Below, one piece after another: positions 18,186 to 27,061 of a DNA stretch of 64,000 nucleotides. The DNA comes from Allosaccharopolyspora coralli (GTDB lineage Bacteria; Actinomycetota; Actinomycetes; Mycobacteriales; Pseudonocardiaceae), in assembly GCF_009664835.1 (NCBI RefSeq), contig NZ_CP045929.1, positions 1,984,001 through 2,048,000 on the forward strand, read 5' to 3'. A program made the position numbers and the translations under genes. Each line of letters opens with the position of its first letter. The first letter of the stretch is position 1. The notes beneath the pieces were generated by a model. The model did not search any database, was not told where the DNA came from, and saw only the letters and a program-made list of their open reading frames with translations.

Positions 18186-19315
18186 GGGTCGATCACGACC
18201 ACGACGAGGCACCGGCGGGCACCGCCCGCCCGGGCAGCGAGTACGTCGACCGCGAGCAGCAGGTGCTCGACCGCATCGAGAAGGCCCGTAAACGCAAACC
18301 GAAGATCAAGGAGGAACGGATCACCTCCTCGCACGGGGCGGGCGGCAAGGCCACCCAGACGCTGGTGGAGGCGCTGTTCCTCGACCGGTTCCGGAATCCG
18401 CTGCTGGAGAAGTTGGAGGACGGTGCGGAACTGTCGGTCGGACAGTCGAGGCTGGCGTTCACGACGGACTCGTTCGTGGTCTCGCCGCTGTTCTTCCCCG
18501 GTGGAGACATCGGGGATCTCGCCGTCAACGGCACCGTCAACGACCTCGCCGTCTCCGGTGCGACGCCGCTGTACCTCTCGGCCGGGTTCATCATCGAGGA
18601 AGGGTTTCCGGTGGCCGACCTCACGCGGATCGTCGAGTCGATGTCCGCGGCCGCGGAGACCGCGGGTGTGCAGATCGTCACCGGCGACACCAAGGTCGTG
18701 CAGAAGGGGAAGGCCGACGGGTGTTATGTGAACACGGCGGGTGTCGGACTGCGGGAAACCGACCACCAGCTCGGCATCGACACCGCTCGTCCGGGCGATG
18801 CGATTCTGGTGTCCGGACCGATCGGTGACCACGGCGTGACGGTGATGCTGGAGCGCGGCGAACTCGACATCGACTCGGACGTCGAGTCCGACACGGCCGC
18901 CGTGCACGGGCTCGTGCGTGACGTGCTCGCGGGTTCGACCGGCGTGCGTGCGATGCGGGACGCCACCCGGGGCGGCGTGGCGACGATCCTCAACGAGGTT
19001 GCCCGGGCAGCGGGGGTGTCCGTCGTGGTCGACGAGGAGACGGTGCCGGTGCGCCACGAGGTGCGCGGTGCCTCGGAGTTGCTCGGCATCGACCCGCTGT
19101 ACGTGGCGTGTGAGGGGCGGATCGTCGTGGTGGTCGACGGCGCCGAGTCCGAGGCGACGCTGGCCACGATGCGTGCCCACCCGCTCGGTTCCGAGTCGGC
19201 GATCATCGGCCGGATAGGGGAGGATCCACCCGGGCTGGTGCTGCTGAACACGACGTTCGGCGGTACCAGGATCGTGGACCTGCTCGTCGGTGACCCGCTC
19301 CCGCGGATCTGTTGA
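18182..19315 (+). CDS. hypE: Hydrogenase expression/formation protein HypE
   Basis: 377 residues, ATG overlapping the hypD stop. HypE dehydrates the thiocarboxamide on its C-terminal Cys to thiocyanate, the source of CN ligands. The C-terminus is PRIC, the essential tail. The PurM-like ATP-binding fold shows SSHGAGGKATQTL, DSFVVSPLFFPGGDIG and RDATRGGVATILNE. The first 40 residues, acidic then Lys/Arg-rich, are an extension beyond the usual start. Confidence 0.96.
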   Translation: MRVDHDHDEAPAGTARPGSEYVDREQQVLDRIEKARKRKPKIKEERITSSHGAGGKATQTLVEALFLDRFRNPLLEKLEDGAELSVGQSRLAFTTDSFVVSPLFFPGGDIGDLAVNGTVNDLAVSGATPLYLSAGFIIEEGFPVADLTRIVESMSAAAETAGVQIVTGDTKVVQKGKADGCYVNTAGVGLRETDHQLGIDTARPGDAILVSGPIGDHGVTVMLERGELDIDSDVESDTAAVHGLVRDVLAGSTGVRAMRDATRGGVATILNEVARAAGVSVVVDEETVPVRHEVRGASELLGIDPLYVACEGRIVVVVDGAESEATLATMRAHPLGSESAIIGRIGEDPPGLVLLNTTFGGTRIVDLLVGDPLPRIC

Positions 19316-19339
19316 CGCAGGCCGGAGTCGGGGGAGGTG

Positions 19340-19675
19340 ATGGCCGTTCACGAACTGGGCATCACACAGAGTGTCGTCGAGACGGTACTGGAGACCGTCG
19401 AGTCGCCCCGCATCACGGGCCTGCAGCTGGAGATCGGGCGGATCTCGGGACTGGTTCCCGACTCGGTCCGGTTCTGCTTCGATCTCGTTGCCGAGGGCAC
19501 GGCACTGGAGGGCGCCCGCCTCGAGATCATCGAGCCGCCGGGGCGGGTTCGCTGCCGCACGTGCGACGCGGAGTTCGACGTGGTCGAAATGGTCGCGCTC
19601 TGCGAGTGCGGCAGCGTCGATCTCGACGTCGTGTCGGGCAGGCAGCTGCGGATCAGATCAGTGGAGGTGCAATGA
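19340..19675 (+). CDS. hypA: Nickel metallochaperone HypA
   Basis: 111 residues from ATG 19340, with GGGGAGG upstream. It delivers nickel to the large subunit with HypB. The usual N-terminus MHE, whose amine, His2 and Glu3 bind Ni, is MAVHE here, two residues longer. No alternative start in frame restores MHE. The zinc site is CRTC followed by CEC, with CxC in place of the common second CxxC. The stop overlaps an ATG out of frame; hypB starts 2 nt later. Confidence 0.94.
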   Translation: MAVHELGITQSVVETVLETVESPRITGLQLEIGRISGLVPDSVRFCFDLVAEGTALEGARLEIIEPPGRVRCRTCDAEFDVVEMVALCECGSVDLDVVSGRQLRIRSVEVQ

Positions 19676-19676
19676 C

Positions 19677-20597
19677 ATGTGCGCAACGTGCGGATGCTCG
19701 GGCAACGGGGTACGGATCACCGGCCCCGCTGCGCACGGACACGACGATCACGAGCCCCACGGGCACGGCCACGAGCACGGTCATGGGCACGGCCACGAAC
19801 ACGGACATGGACAGAGCCACGGGCACGGTCGTCGTGACCACCACGGCGGAGTAGGTCACGTCCCGCGACAGGGTGGGGCACCGCAGCCGGAGAACACTCC
19901 GCAGTCCGTGCGCAAACCGACGGCCCGCAGCCGCACCATCGCGCTCGAACAGCAGGTTCTCGCCAAGAACGACCGTCTCGCCGAACGCAACCGCAGGTGG
20001 ATGGCCGATCGCGGCATCGTCGCCCTCAATCTCATGAGTTCCCCCGGTTCCGGGAAGACGACGCTGCTCGAACGTACCCTGCGCGAACTCGGCAAGGACA
20101 GCCCGATGGGCGTGCTGGAGGGTGACCAGGAGACGCTGCTCGACGCCGACCGCATCCGGGCCACGGGGGTGCCCGTGGTGCAGGTCAACACCGGGTCGGG
20201 CTGCCACCTCGACGCCGAGATGATGGCGCGCGGCCTGCATTCCTTGCAGCCCGAACCCGGAGCCGTCGTGGTGATCGAGAACGTCGGCAACCTGGTGTGT
20301 CCGGCACTGTTCGACCTGGGCGAGCAGGCCCGCGTCGTGGTCGCCTCGGTGACCGAAGGCGAGGACAAGCCGCTGAAGTACCCGAACATGTTCCGCACCG
20401 CAGACCTGGTGTTGCTGAACAAGGTGGATCTGTTGCCGCATCTGGACTTCGACGTGGAGGCGTTCGTCGCGCACTGTCGCTCGGTGGCGGTCGACGCGGA
20501 CGTGCTGGGCGTCTCCGCGCGCACCGGCGAGAACCTGGCGGCCTGGTACGAGTGGGTGCGCCGGTGTTCGGCCGTGTCGCTGTCAGTGCCTCGGTGA
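19677..20597 (+). CDS. hypB: Nickel-inserting GTPase HypB
   Basis: 306 residues from ATG 19677 (MCATCGC, the family N-terminal Cys motif). A histidine-rich stretch with 17 His between residues 20 and 61 should store nickel. The GTPase domain follows with Walker A SSPGSGKTT, EGDQET, IENVGNLVCP and NKVDLLP. HypB powers Ni transfer from HypA. The 3' end overlaps the hypF 3' end on the other strand by 15 nt. Confidence 0.97.
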   Translation: MCATCGCSGNGVRITGPAAHGHDDHEPHGHGHEHGHGHGHEHGHGQSHGHGRRDHHGGVGHVPRQGGAPQPENTPQSVRKPTARSRTIALEQQVLAKNDRLAERNRRWMADRGIVALNLMSSPGSGKTTLLERTLRELGKDSPMGVLEGDQETLLDADRIRATGVPVVQVNTGSGCHLDAEMMARGLHSLQPEPGAVVVIENVGNLVCPALFDLGEQARVVVASVTEGEDKPLKYPNMFRTADLVLLNKVDLLPHLDFDVEAFVAHCRSVAVDADVLGVSARTGENLAAWYEWVRRCSAVSLSVPR

Positions 20598-22892
20598 TCT
20601 CTGTTCGCGATCCAGTGCGCCTGCGACGGCCGCCTGGCCGAGGCTGATCCCTCCGTCGTTGGGGGGAACTCGCGAGTGCGTCAACACGCGCAGGCCGTGT
20701 TCCGTCAGTGCGGACGAGGTCCGTTCGGCGAGCAGCATGTTCTGGAACACACCGCCGGAGAGGGCGACCGTCGAGACTCCGGTCTCGTCCCGCAGCCGCA
20801 GGCACATGCGCGTCACGGCGGCGACGAGGCCATTGTGGAATCGGGCGGCCGCCACCGGCGTGGAGGCGCCCCGTGCCGCGTCCGCGCACACGGCTCGCAC
20901 CAGCGCGGGGCCGTCGAGCTGCGGCGGTCGTCCGTCCAGGATCGGCACGTCGTAAGCCCCCGGCTCGACGCGATCGGCGAGCTGTTCGAGTTCGATGGCC
21001 GCCTGGCCTTCGAAGGTCACCCGGTCCCGAACGTCGAGGGCCGCGGCGACGGCGTCGAACAGCCGGCCCGCGCTCGAAGTCCACTGTGTGTCACCGGACT
21101 CGGCGAGTCTCGCCACCGCACGCCAGCGCTCGTTGCGCCGGAACAGGCCGAGGTCCGGCAGCTGCCCGCCGCCGACGAGATACGCGACGGCCATCCGCCA
21201 GGGTTGCCGAATCGCGGTCGGGCCGCCAGGCAGCGGCACCGGACGCAGGTGTGCCAGCCTGTGGAACCCGGTGAGCCCGGCGAGCAGGAACTCGCCGCCC
21301 CACAGCTGCGCGTCACAGCCGAACCCGAGCCCGTCGAAGGCGACACCCAGCACCGGGCCGGCGTCGCCGTTGTCGGCCAGGCACGAGGCGATGTGGGCGT
21401 GGTGGTGCTGGACACCGACCAGTTCGACGTCGTCGAGTTCCCACGCGTACTTGGTCGACAGGTATTCCGGGTGCAGGTCGTGGGCGACGACCACGGGATC
21501 CGTGTCGAAAAGCCTGCGGTAGTGCTCGACGCCGGTCGTGAACGACGTCAGTGTTTCGAAGTTCTCCAGGTCGCCGATGTGGTGCGAGACGAACACGTGC
21601 TTGTGTTTGGCGACGGCGAAGGTGTTCTTCAACTCCGCGCCGCACGCCAGAACCGGGCGCGGGAACTCCCACGGCACCGTCACGGGTTCCGGGGCATAGC
21701 CGCGGGACCGGCGCAGCAGCAGCGGGCCGCCGCGCGAGACCCGGACCACCGAGTCGTCGGTGCGCACGTGGATCGGGCGATCGTGGCCGAGGAACGCGTC
21801 GGCGATCCCGGCGAGCCGCCGTGCGGCGTCGTCGTCCTCGTGGGCGATCGGCTCGTCGGAGAGGTTGCCGCTGGTGAGCACGATGGGACCGTCGTAGGAG
21901 GCGACCAGCAGATGGTGCAGCGGGGTGTAGGGCAGCATGAGGCCGAGCTGCCGGTTCCCCGGGGCGACCGCCTCGGCCACCGGGGCGCCGTCGAGCCGGT
22001 CCATGAGCACGATCGGTCGGCGCCGCGACCGCAGTAACTCGGCCTCGACGTCACCGACCCGGCACAGCCGAGCGGCAGCGTCCACATCGGAGACCATGAC
22101 AGCGAACGGCTTGTCCTCACGGTGTTTGCGCTTGCGCAAGGTCGCCGCCGCGTCGTGGTGTCCGGCGGCGACCGCGAGATGGAACCCGCCGAGGCCTTTC
22201 ACGGCTACGACCTCGCCGCGGTCCAACGCCGCCGCAGCAGCGGTGAGTGGGTCGCCGGCAACGTCCCGGCCGGAAGCGGTGGTGAATCGCAGCCGTGGTC
22301 CGCACCGTGGGCAACACACCGGCTGCGCGTGGAACCGGCGGTCGGTCGGCTCGTCGTACTCGGCGCGACACTCGGCGCACATCGGGAACCCGGCCATCGT
22401 CGTCAGTGGCCGGTCGTAGGGGACGTCTCGGACGATGGTGAAGCGAGGGCCGCAGTTCGTGCAGTTCACGAACGCGTAGCCGAAGCGGCGGTCCGCAGGG
22501 TCCCGCATCTCGCGCAGGCAGTCCGCACAGGTCGCGCTGTCGGCGGAAACCAGCGTGTCGCGGACCCCGCCGCCGGTGCTCTCGGAGATCGTGAACGACG
22601 TGGTGCCCTGCGGAGTCAGTGGTTCGGTTCGGACCTGCTCGACCACGGCGAGCGGAGGTGCCTCGTCACGCAGGCCGGTGAGGAAGCGGTCGACCATCTC
22701 GAGTGAGGCTTCGACCTCGATGAAAACGCCGTGGACGTCGTTGCCGACGTGTCCGGTGAGGCCCAGTCGGGTCGCGAGGGAGTGCACGAACGGGCGAAAG
22801 CCCACTCCCTGCACGACTCCTTCGACGCGCACGAGGTACCGCACCGACGTGACCACCCGCACAGTGTCCTGCCCGCCCTGGAACTCGGCCAT
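20583..22892 (-). CDS. hypF: Carbamoyltransferase HypF
   Basis: 769 residues. HypF converts carbamoyl phosphate and ATP to carbamoyl-AMP and loads HypE. Domains in order: acylphosphatase (about 17-105, [14 protein letters not shown]), zinc fingers with four CxxC pairs (CADC, CTNC, CAEC, CPRC), YrdC-like domain (about 195-380), and Kae1-like C-terminal domain with HHHAHIASC. It is the only hyp gene on the minus strand, convergent with hypB. Its promoter would lie in the 89-bp gap shared with the rraA-like gene. Confidence 0.96.
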   Translation of the reverse strand: MAEFQGGQDTVRVVTSVRYLVRVEGVVQGVGFRPFVHSLATRLGLTGHVGNDVHGVFIEVEASLEMVDRFLTGLRDEAPPLAVVEQVRTEPLTPQGTTSFTISESTGGGVRDTLVSADSATCADCLREMRDPADRRFGYAFVNCTNCGPRFTIVRDVPYDRPLTTMAGFPMCAECRAEYDEPTDRRFHAQPVCCPRCGPRLRFTTASGRDVAGDPLTAAAAALDRGEVVAVKGLGGFHLAVAAGHHDAAATLRKRKHREDKPFAVMVSDVDAAARLCRVGDVEAELLRSRRRPIVLMDRLDGAPVAEAVAPGNRQLGLMLPYTPLHHLLVASYDGPIVLTSGNLSDEPIAHEDDDAARRLAGIADAFLGHDRPIHVRTDDSVVRVSRGGPLLLRRSRGYAPEPVTVPWEFPRPVLACGAELKNTFAVAKHKHVFVSHHIGDLENFETLTSFTTGVEHYRRLFDTDPVVVAHDLHPEYLSTKYAWELDDVELVGVQHHHAHIASCLADNGDAGPVLGVAFDGLGFGCDAQLWGGEFLLAGLTGFHRLAHLRPVPLPGGPTAIRQPWRMAVAYLVGGGQLPDLGLFRRNERWRAVARLAESGDTQWTSSAGRLFDAVAAALDVRDRVTFEGQAAIELEQLADRVEPGAYDVPILDGRPPQLDGPALVRAVCADAARGASTPVAAARFHNGLVAAVTRMCLRLRDETGVSTVALSGGVFQNMLLAERTSSALTEHGLRVLTHSRVPPNDGGISLGQAAVAGALDREQRSPRH

Positions 22893-22981
22893 CCGAGGTG
22901 ACCTCGGTCGCGACCGGTCGGCAGCAGAGGTTACCGAACGGTAGGGTGAGCCGATCCCGCGTGAGAGGTTCAGGAGGATCC

Positions 22982-23470
22982 ATGCCGCTGGCCACCGCCG
23001 ACATCGCCGACCAGGAGGGCGCCGAGACCCGCAGCTGCGACGTCCAGTTCCGCCAGTACGGCGGCACGCGTGCCTTCGGCGGGCGCATCCGGACCGTCAC
23101 CTGCTTCCAGGACAACGCGCTGCTGAAGAAGACCCTCTCCGAGCCCGGCGACGGCCAGGTGCTCGTGATCGACGGTTCCGGCTCCGTGCACACCGCACTC
23201 GTGGGAGACCTCATCGCCGAGCTCGGACGCTCGAACGGCTGGACCGGCGTGGTGGTGCACGGCGCCATCCGCGACTCGGCGGTGATCGGCGAGATGGACT
23301 TCGGGGTGAAGGCACTCGGCACCAACCCGCGGAAGAGTTCCAAGACCGGTGACGGCACGGTGGACGAGATCGTCGAACTCGGTGGCGTTCGGTTCGTCCC
23401 GGGGGAGTACCTCGTCGCCGACGACGACGGCATCGTCGTCCTCGACCCGACCCGACTCCCTGCCGAATAG
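22982..23470 (+). CDS. rraA: RraA family protein
   Basis: 162 residues from ATG 22982, directly after AGGAGGATCC. The RraA fold is recognised from [60 protein letters not shown] and [10 protein letters not shown]. coli RraA inhibits RNase E; many homologues are HMG/CHA-type aldolases or have other roles, so the molecular function is open. It is divergent from hypF and ends 13 nt before an array of family C palindromes. Confidence 0.9.
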   Translation: MPLATADIADQEGAETRSCDVQFRQYGGTRAFGGRIRTVTCFQDNALLKKTLSEPGDGQVLVIDGSGSVHTALVGDLIAELGRSNGWTGVVVHGAIRDSAVIGEMDFGVKALGTNPRKSSKTGDGTVDEIVELGGVRFVPGEYLVADDDGIVVLDPTRLPAE

Positions 23471-23483
23471 CGCTTTACACGAG

Positions 23484-23726
23484 GCGAACGGCACTCTCGC
23501 CTCGCGAGACGGGGCGAACGTGCCGTTCGCACCAGAATGGGTCCGGCGTGAACGGCACTTTCGCCTCGTGTGGTGGGGTGAAGGTGCCGTTCGCCTCGGT
23601 GGGGTGGTGGTTCGAGGCGAACGGCACTCTCGCCTCACAAGACGGGGCGAACGTGCCGTTCGCACCGGAGTGGGGTGGAGCGAACGGCACTTTCGCCTCG
23701 TGTGGCGGGGCGAGAGTGCCGTTCGC
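23484..23726. repeat. Array of four 47-bp palindromes (family C)
   Basis: Units at 23484-23530, 23548-23594, 23617-23663 and 23680-23726, each exactly 47 bp. Each starts with G(C/T)GAACGGCAC and ends with its complement GTGCCGTTCGC, with an inner TCGCC...GGCGA repeat. Periods are 64, 69 and 63 bp. They fill the gap between the convergent rraA-like and pgl genes, and the last unit ends 1 bp before the pgl stop codon. One more unit lies at 47837-47883. They could act as bidirectional terminators or as mobile REP-like units. Confidence 0.85.
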
Positions 23727-23727
23727 C

Positions 23728-24480
23728 TCAGTGGAGGCGGGCGGCGGCGGCGCTGTCGAGGAGCCAGAGGGTGCGCGTGCGCCCGGTGGCACCCGCGACC
23801 GGGACCTCGACCGGGTCGGCGCCGGAGAGTGCCGCGGCGACCGGCTCCGCCTTCTTCTCCCCCGTGGTGAGCAACCACACCTCGGAGCCCGTGCGCAGCG
23901 CCGGCAGCGTCAGCGACACACGGGTGGGCGGCGGCTTGGGGCAGTCCCGAACGCCGACGACGCTGCGTTCGGACTCCCGCACCGCCGGGGTCTCCGGGAA
24001 CAGCGACGCGGTGTGCCCTTCCTCGCCGACGCCGAGCATGACCACGTCGAACGTCGGCACCGGAAAGTCGGTGACGGACTCCGAGCGCTGCGCCAGCAAC
24101 TCCGCGTAGTGCGCCGCCGCCCGATCCACGTCGTCCCCGAGCACGCCGTCCGAGGCGGGCATGGGGTGCACCCGTCCCGGGTCGACGGGGACGTGGTCGA
24201 GCAGCGCCTTTCGAGCCTGGGTCTCGTTGCGCTCCGGGTCGCCGGAGGGCAGGAACCGCTCGTCACCCCAGTACACCTCGAGCGCGTCCCACCGCACCGC
24301 GTCCCGCGCAGGCGAGCGGTAGACGTGTTCCAGCACCGCCGTTCCAGTACGACCGCCCGTCAACACCACCGAGGCGGCGCCTCGGGCGGCCTGCGCGTCG
24401 ACGATCCGGGTGAGCAGGCGAGCGGCGGCCGCGGCGGCGAGCAGATCGTCCCCGTCGTGCACGACGACCTCGGCGCTCAT
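23728..24480 (-). CDS. pgl: 6-phosphogluconolactonase
   Basis: 250 residues from ATG at 24480. It hydrolyses 6-phosphogluconolactone in the oxidative pentose-phosphate pathway. The DevB-family motifs VVLTGGRTG, YWGDERFLP, and GVGEEGHTASLFP are clear. The start overlaps the opcA stop by 4 nt. Last gene of the tal-pgi-zwf-opcA-pgl group. Confidence 0.95.
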   Translation of the reverse strand: MSAEVVVHDGDDLLAAAAAARLLTRIVDAQAARGAASVVLTGGRTGTAVLEHVYRSPARDAVRWDALEVYWGDERFLPSGDPERNETQARKALLDHVPVDPGRVHPMPASDGVLGDDVDRAAAHYAELLAQRSESVTDFPVPTFDVVMLGVGEEGHTASLFPETPAVRESERSVVGVRDCPKPPPTRVSLTLPALRTGSEVWLLTTGEKKAEPVAAALSGADPVEVPVAGATGRTRTLWLLDSAAAARLH

Positions 24481-25502
24481 GCCTGCTCCTCCCGGGTCGC
24501 GGCCGAATCGGTATCGGACTGCTTTGCGGCGGCCTCCTGTTGCCCGGTGGCAGCCTGTGTCGCGGAGGCGGCCTGTGTCGCGGACTCGTGCACGACGCCG
24601 GGCAGACCCTCCAGGGTGAACTGGTATATCTCGTCCGGGTCGAGCCGACGCAACTCCTCGGTCAGGCAGTCCCGCACCTCGCGGCGCTGTAGCGCGACCC
24701 GCCGTTCCGGCTGGCCGGGCTGGGTCAGGGTCCCGACCTTGCCGTCGGGGCGCACGAGCTCCACGGCGCCCGACGGCCGTTCCAGCACCGCCGAGTACAT
24801 GCCGTCGATCCGGGGCTGATCCACCCGGCGCACGGGGATCTCGAGGTAGGTCGACAGCCACGCGGCCAACAGGTCGGTCGACGGCGAGTCGGCCGCACCC
24901 GAGACCGCGGCGGCCGTGACGCGCTCGTACGGCGGCAGGTCGAGCGCGGCCGCGAGCACCGCGCGCCACGACGTCAGGCGAGTCCACGCCAGGTCGGTGT
25001 CGCCCTCCACGTAGCTGCGTACCCGGGTCTGCAGCGTGGCGATCGGATCGTCCTCGGCCGCCGAGTCGGTGATGCGCCGGTGCGCCAACGCCCCGATCGG
25101 GTCTTTCGCGGGGACCTCAGGGGCGTCGGTGGGCCACCAGACGACGATGGGTGCGTCCGGCAGCAGCAGCGGCACCACCGCGCCGGCGCCCTCGTCGACC
25201 AGCTCGCCGTAGAGGCGCAGCACGATGACCTCGGAGGCTCCAGCGTCGCCGCCTACGCGGATCTGCGCGTCCAGTCGCGGGGCGGCCTCTCGCGCACCCT
25301 TGGCGACCACGATCACCCGGGCCGGGTGCTCCCGGCTCGCCAGGTTCGCCGCCTCGATCGCCTCTTCGGTGCCGGTCACCTCGTCGGTGACGATGACCAG
25401 CGTGAGCACCCGGCCGAGCGCAACGGCACCACCGGACTCGCGCAGGTCCACCAGCTTCTTGTTGACCTTCGAGGTCGTGGTGGACGGAAGGTCGATGATC
25501 AC
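24477..25502 (-). CDS. opcA: Glucose-6-phosphate dehydrogenase assembly protein OpcA
   Basis: 341 residues from GTG at 25502, which follows GGAGGCGCCC and gives the family start IIDLPSTTTSKVNKKLVDLR. A longer upstream frame is rejected. OpcA is needed for G6PDH activity or assembly in cyanobacteria and actinobacteria. Conserved stretches are VALGRVLTLVIV and DAPIVVWWPTDAP. The last 35 residues are an Ala/Gln-rich low-complexity tail with a repeated SATQAA. It overlaps zwf and pgl by 4 nt each. Confidence 0.94.
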   Translation of the reverse strand: MIIDLPSTTTSKVNKKLVDLRESGGAVALGRVLTLVIVTDEVTGTEEAIEAANLASREHPARVIVVAKGAREAAPRLDAQIRVGGDAGASEVIVLRLYGELVDEGAGAVVPLLLPDAPIVVWWPTDAPEVPAKDPIGALAHRRITDSAAEDDPIATLQTRVRSYVEGDTDLAWTRLTSWRAVLAAALDLPPYERVTAAAVSGAADSPSTDLLAAWLSTYLEIPVRRVDQPRIDGMYSAVLERPSGAVELVRPDGKVGTLTQPGQPERRVALQRREVRDCLTEELRRLDPDEIYQFTLEGLPGVVHESATQAASATQAATGQQEAAAKQSDTDSAATREEQA

Positions 25503-27061
25503 GGGCGCCTCCAGACGCGTCCGGTCCGGGCCAGCATCGTCTCCGCCGAGTCGGGCCCCCATGTTCCCGCCTTGTAACTTTCCGGCCGTCCGTGCGCGGC
25601 CCAGTGCTCCAGCACGGGATCGAGGATCTTCCAGGACTGCTCCACCTCGTCGTTGACGGGGAACAGCGAGGGCTCGCCGAGCAGCACGTCGAGGATCAGC
25701 CGTTCGTAGGCCTCCGGCGAGGACTCGGTGAAGGCGTGGCCGTAACCGAAGTCCATCGTGACGTCCCGGACCTCCATCGACGTGCCCGGCACCTTGGAGC
25801 CGAACCGCATCGTCACGCCCTCGTCCGGCTGCACCCGGATCACCAGCGCGTTCTGGCCCAGTTCCTCGGTCATCGTGTCGTCGAACGGCAGGTGCGGAGC
25901 CCGCTTGAACACCACGGCGATCTCGGTGACCCGGCGTCCGAGTCGTTTGCCGGTGCGCAGGTAGAACGGCACGCCCGCCCAGCGACGGCTCTCCACCTCG
26001 AGGGTGATCGCCGCGAAGGTCTCGGTCGTGGAGTCGTCGGCGAACCCGCCTTCCTCCTGCAGGCCGGGCACCAGCGAGCCGCCCTGCCAGCCGCCTTCGT
26101 ACTGGCCGCGCGCCGTCGTCTCGTCGAACGGTCCGACCGGCTTCGTCGCCTCCAGTACCTTGAGCTTCTCGGCGCGCAGATCACGCGGCGAGAACGAGAC
26201 CGGCTCCTCCATCGCCGTCAGCGCCATCAGCTGCAGCAGGTGGTTCTGGATGACGTCGCGCGCCGCGCCGATGCCGTCGTAATAACCAGCGCGCCCGCCG
26301 AGACCGATGTCCTCGGCCATCGTGATCTGCACGTGGTCGACGTAGTGGGCGTTCCAGACCGGGTCGAAGAGCTGGTTGGCGAACCGCAGCGCCAGGATGT
26401 TCTGCACGGTCTCCTTGCCGAGATAGTGGTCGATGCGAAACACCGACTCCTCGGGGAAGACGTCGTTGACGATGTCGTTGAGTTCCTGCGCACTGGACAG
26501 GTCGTGTCCGAACGGCTTCTCGATCACCACCCGGCGCCAGGCGTCGTCCTTCTGGTCGGTGAGTCCGCACCGCGCGAGCTGCTGAAGCACCGTGGGGAAC
26601 GCCGACGGTGGCACCGACAGGTAGAAGGCGTGGTTGCCGCCGGTACCGCGTTCGGTGTCCAGCTCCTTGATCGTCTCGGCGAGCTGGTCGAACGCCTCCG
26701 GGTCGTCGAAGGAACCGGGCACGAAGCGGATGCCCTCGGCGAGCCGGTCCCACACGGTCTGGTGGAACGGGGTACGTGCGTTCTCCTTGACCGCGTCGTA
26801 GACGACCTGCATGAAGTCCTGGTTGGCCCAGTCGCGCCGGGCGAAGCCCGTCAGCGCGAAGCCGGGCGGCAGCAGACCCCGGTTCGCCAGGTCGTAGATC
26901 GCGGGCATGAGCTTCTTGCGGGACAGGTCACCGGTCACGCCGAAGATCGTGAGACCGGAGGGTCCGGCGATCCGGGGTAGCCGCTTGTCCCTGGGATCAC
27001 GCAGTGGGTTCGTCCACTGTGGGCTCGTCTGCCGGTTCGCGCCGTGTGCTTGCGCACTCAC
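25499..27061 (-). CDS. zwf: Glucose-6-phosphate 1-dehydrogenase
   Basis: 520 residues, GTG start overlapping the pgi stop. It oxidises glucose 6-phosphate to 6-phosphogluconolactone with NAD(P). The nucleotide motif FGVTGDLSRKKLMPA is near residue 40 and the active-site signature RIDHYLGKE near residue 215. Its neighbours supply substrate (pgi), assembly factor (opcA) and the next step (pgl). Confidence 0.97.
   Translation of the reverse strand: MSAQAHGANRQTSPQWTNPLRDPRDKRLPRIAGPSGLTIFGVTGDLSRKKLMPAIYDLANRGLLPPGFALTGFARRDWANQDFMQVVYDAVKENARTPFHQTVWDRLAEGIRFVPGSFDDPEAFDQLAETIKELDTERGTGGNHAFYLSVPPSAFPTVLQQLARCGLTDQKDDAWRRVVIEKPFGHDLSSAQELNDIVNDVFPEESVFRIDHYLGKETVQNILALRFANQLFDPVWNAHYVDHVQITMAEDIGLGGRAGYYDGIGAARDVIQNHLLQLMALTAMEEPVSFSPRDLRAEKLKVLEATKPVGPFDETTARGQYEGGWQGGSLVPGLQEEGGFADDSTTETFAAITLEVESRRWAGVPFYLRTGKRLGRRVTEIAVVFKRAPHLPFDDTMTEELGQNALVIRVQPDEGVTMRFGSKVPGTSMEVRDVTMDFGYGHAFTESSPEAYERLILDVLLGEPSLFPVNDEVEQSWKILDPVLEHWAAHGRPESYKAGTWGPDSAETMLARTGRVWRRP

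Noticed and set aside
22893-22981. Riboswitch between hypF and the rraA-like gene
   Set aside because: The gap is only 89 bp and has no known aptamer features; it is adequate only for two divergent promoters.
23484-23726. CRISPR-like array of regular repeats
   Set aside because: Units are 47-bp palindromes with variable interiors and uneven periods (63-69 bp); there is no constant direct repeat with unique spacers and no cas gene.
23475-23792. Repeated-peptide protein reading through the palindrome array (minus strand, with motifs like EANGTLAPPHEAKVPFA)
   Set aside because: The repeat pattern is a by-product of the palindromic DNA; similar frames are open on both strands and there is no ribosome-binding site.
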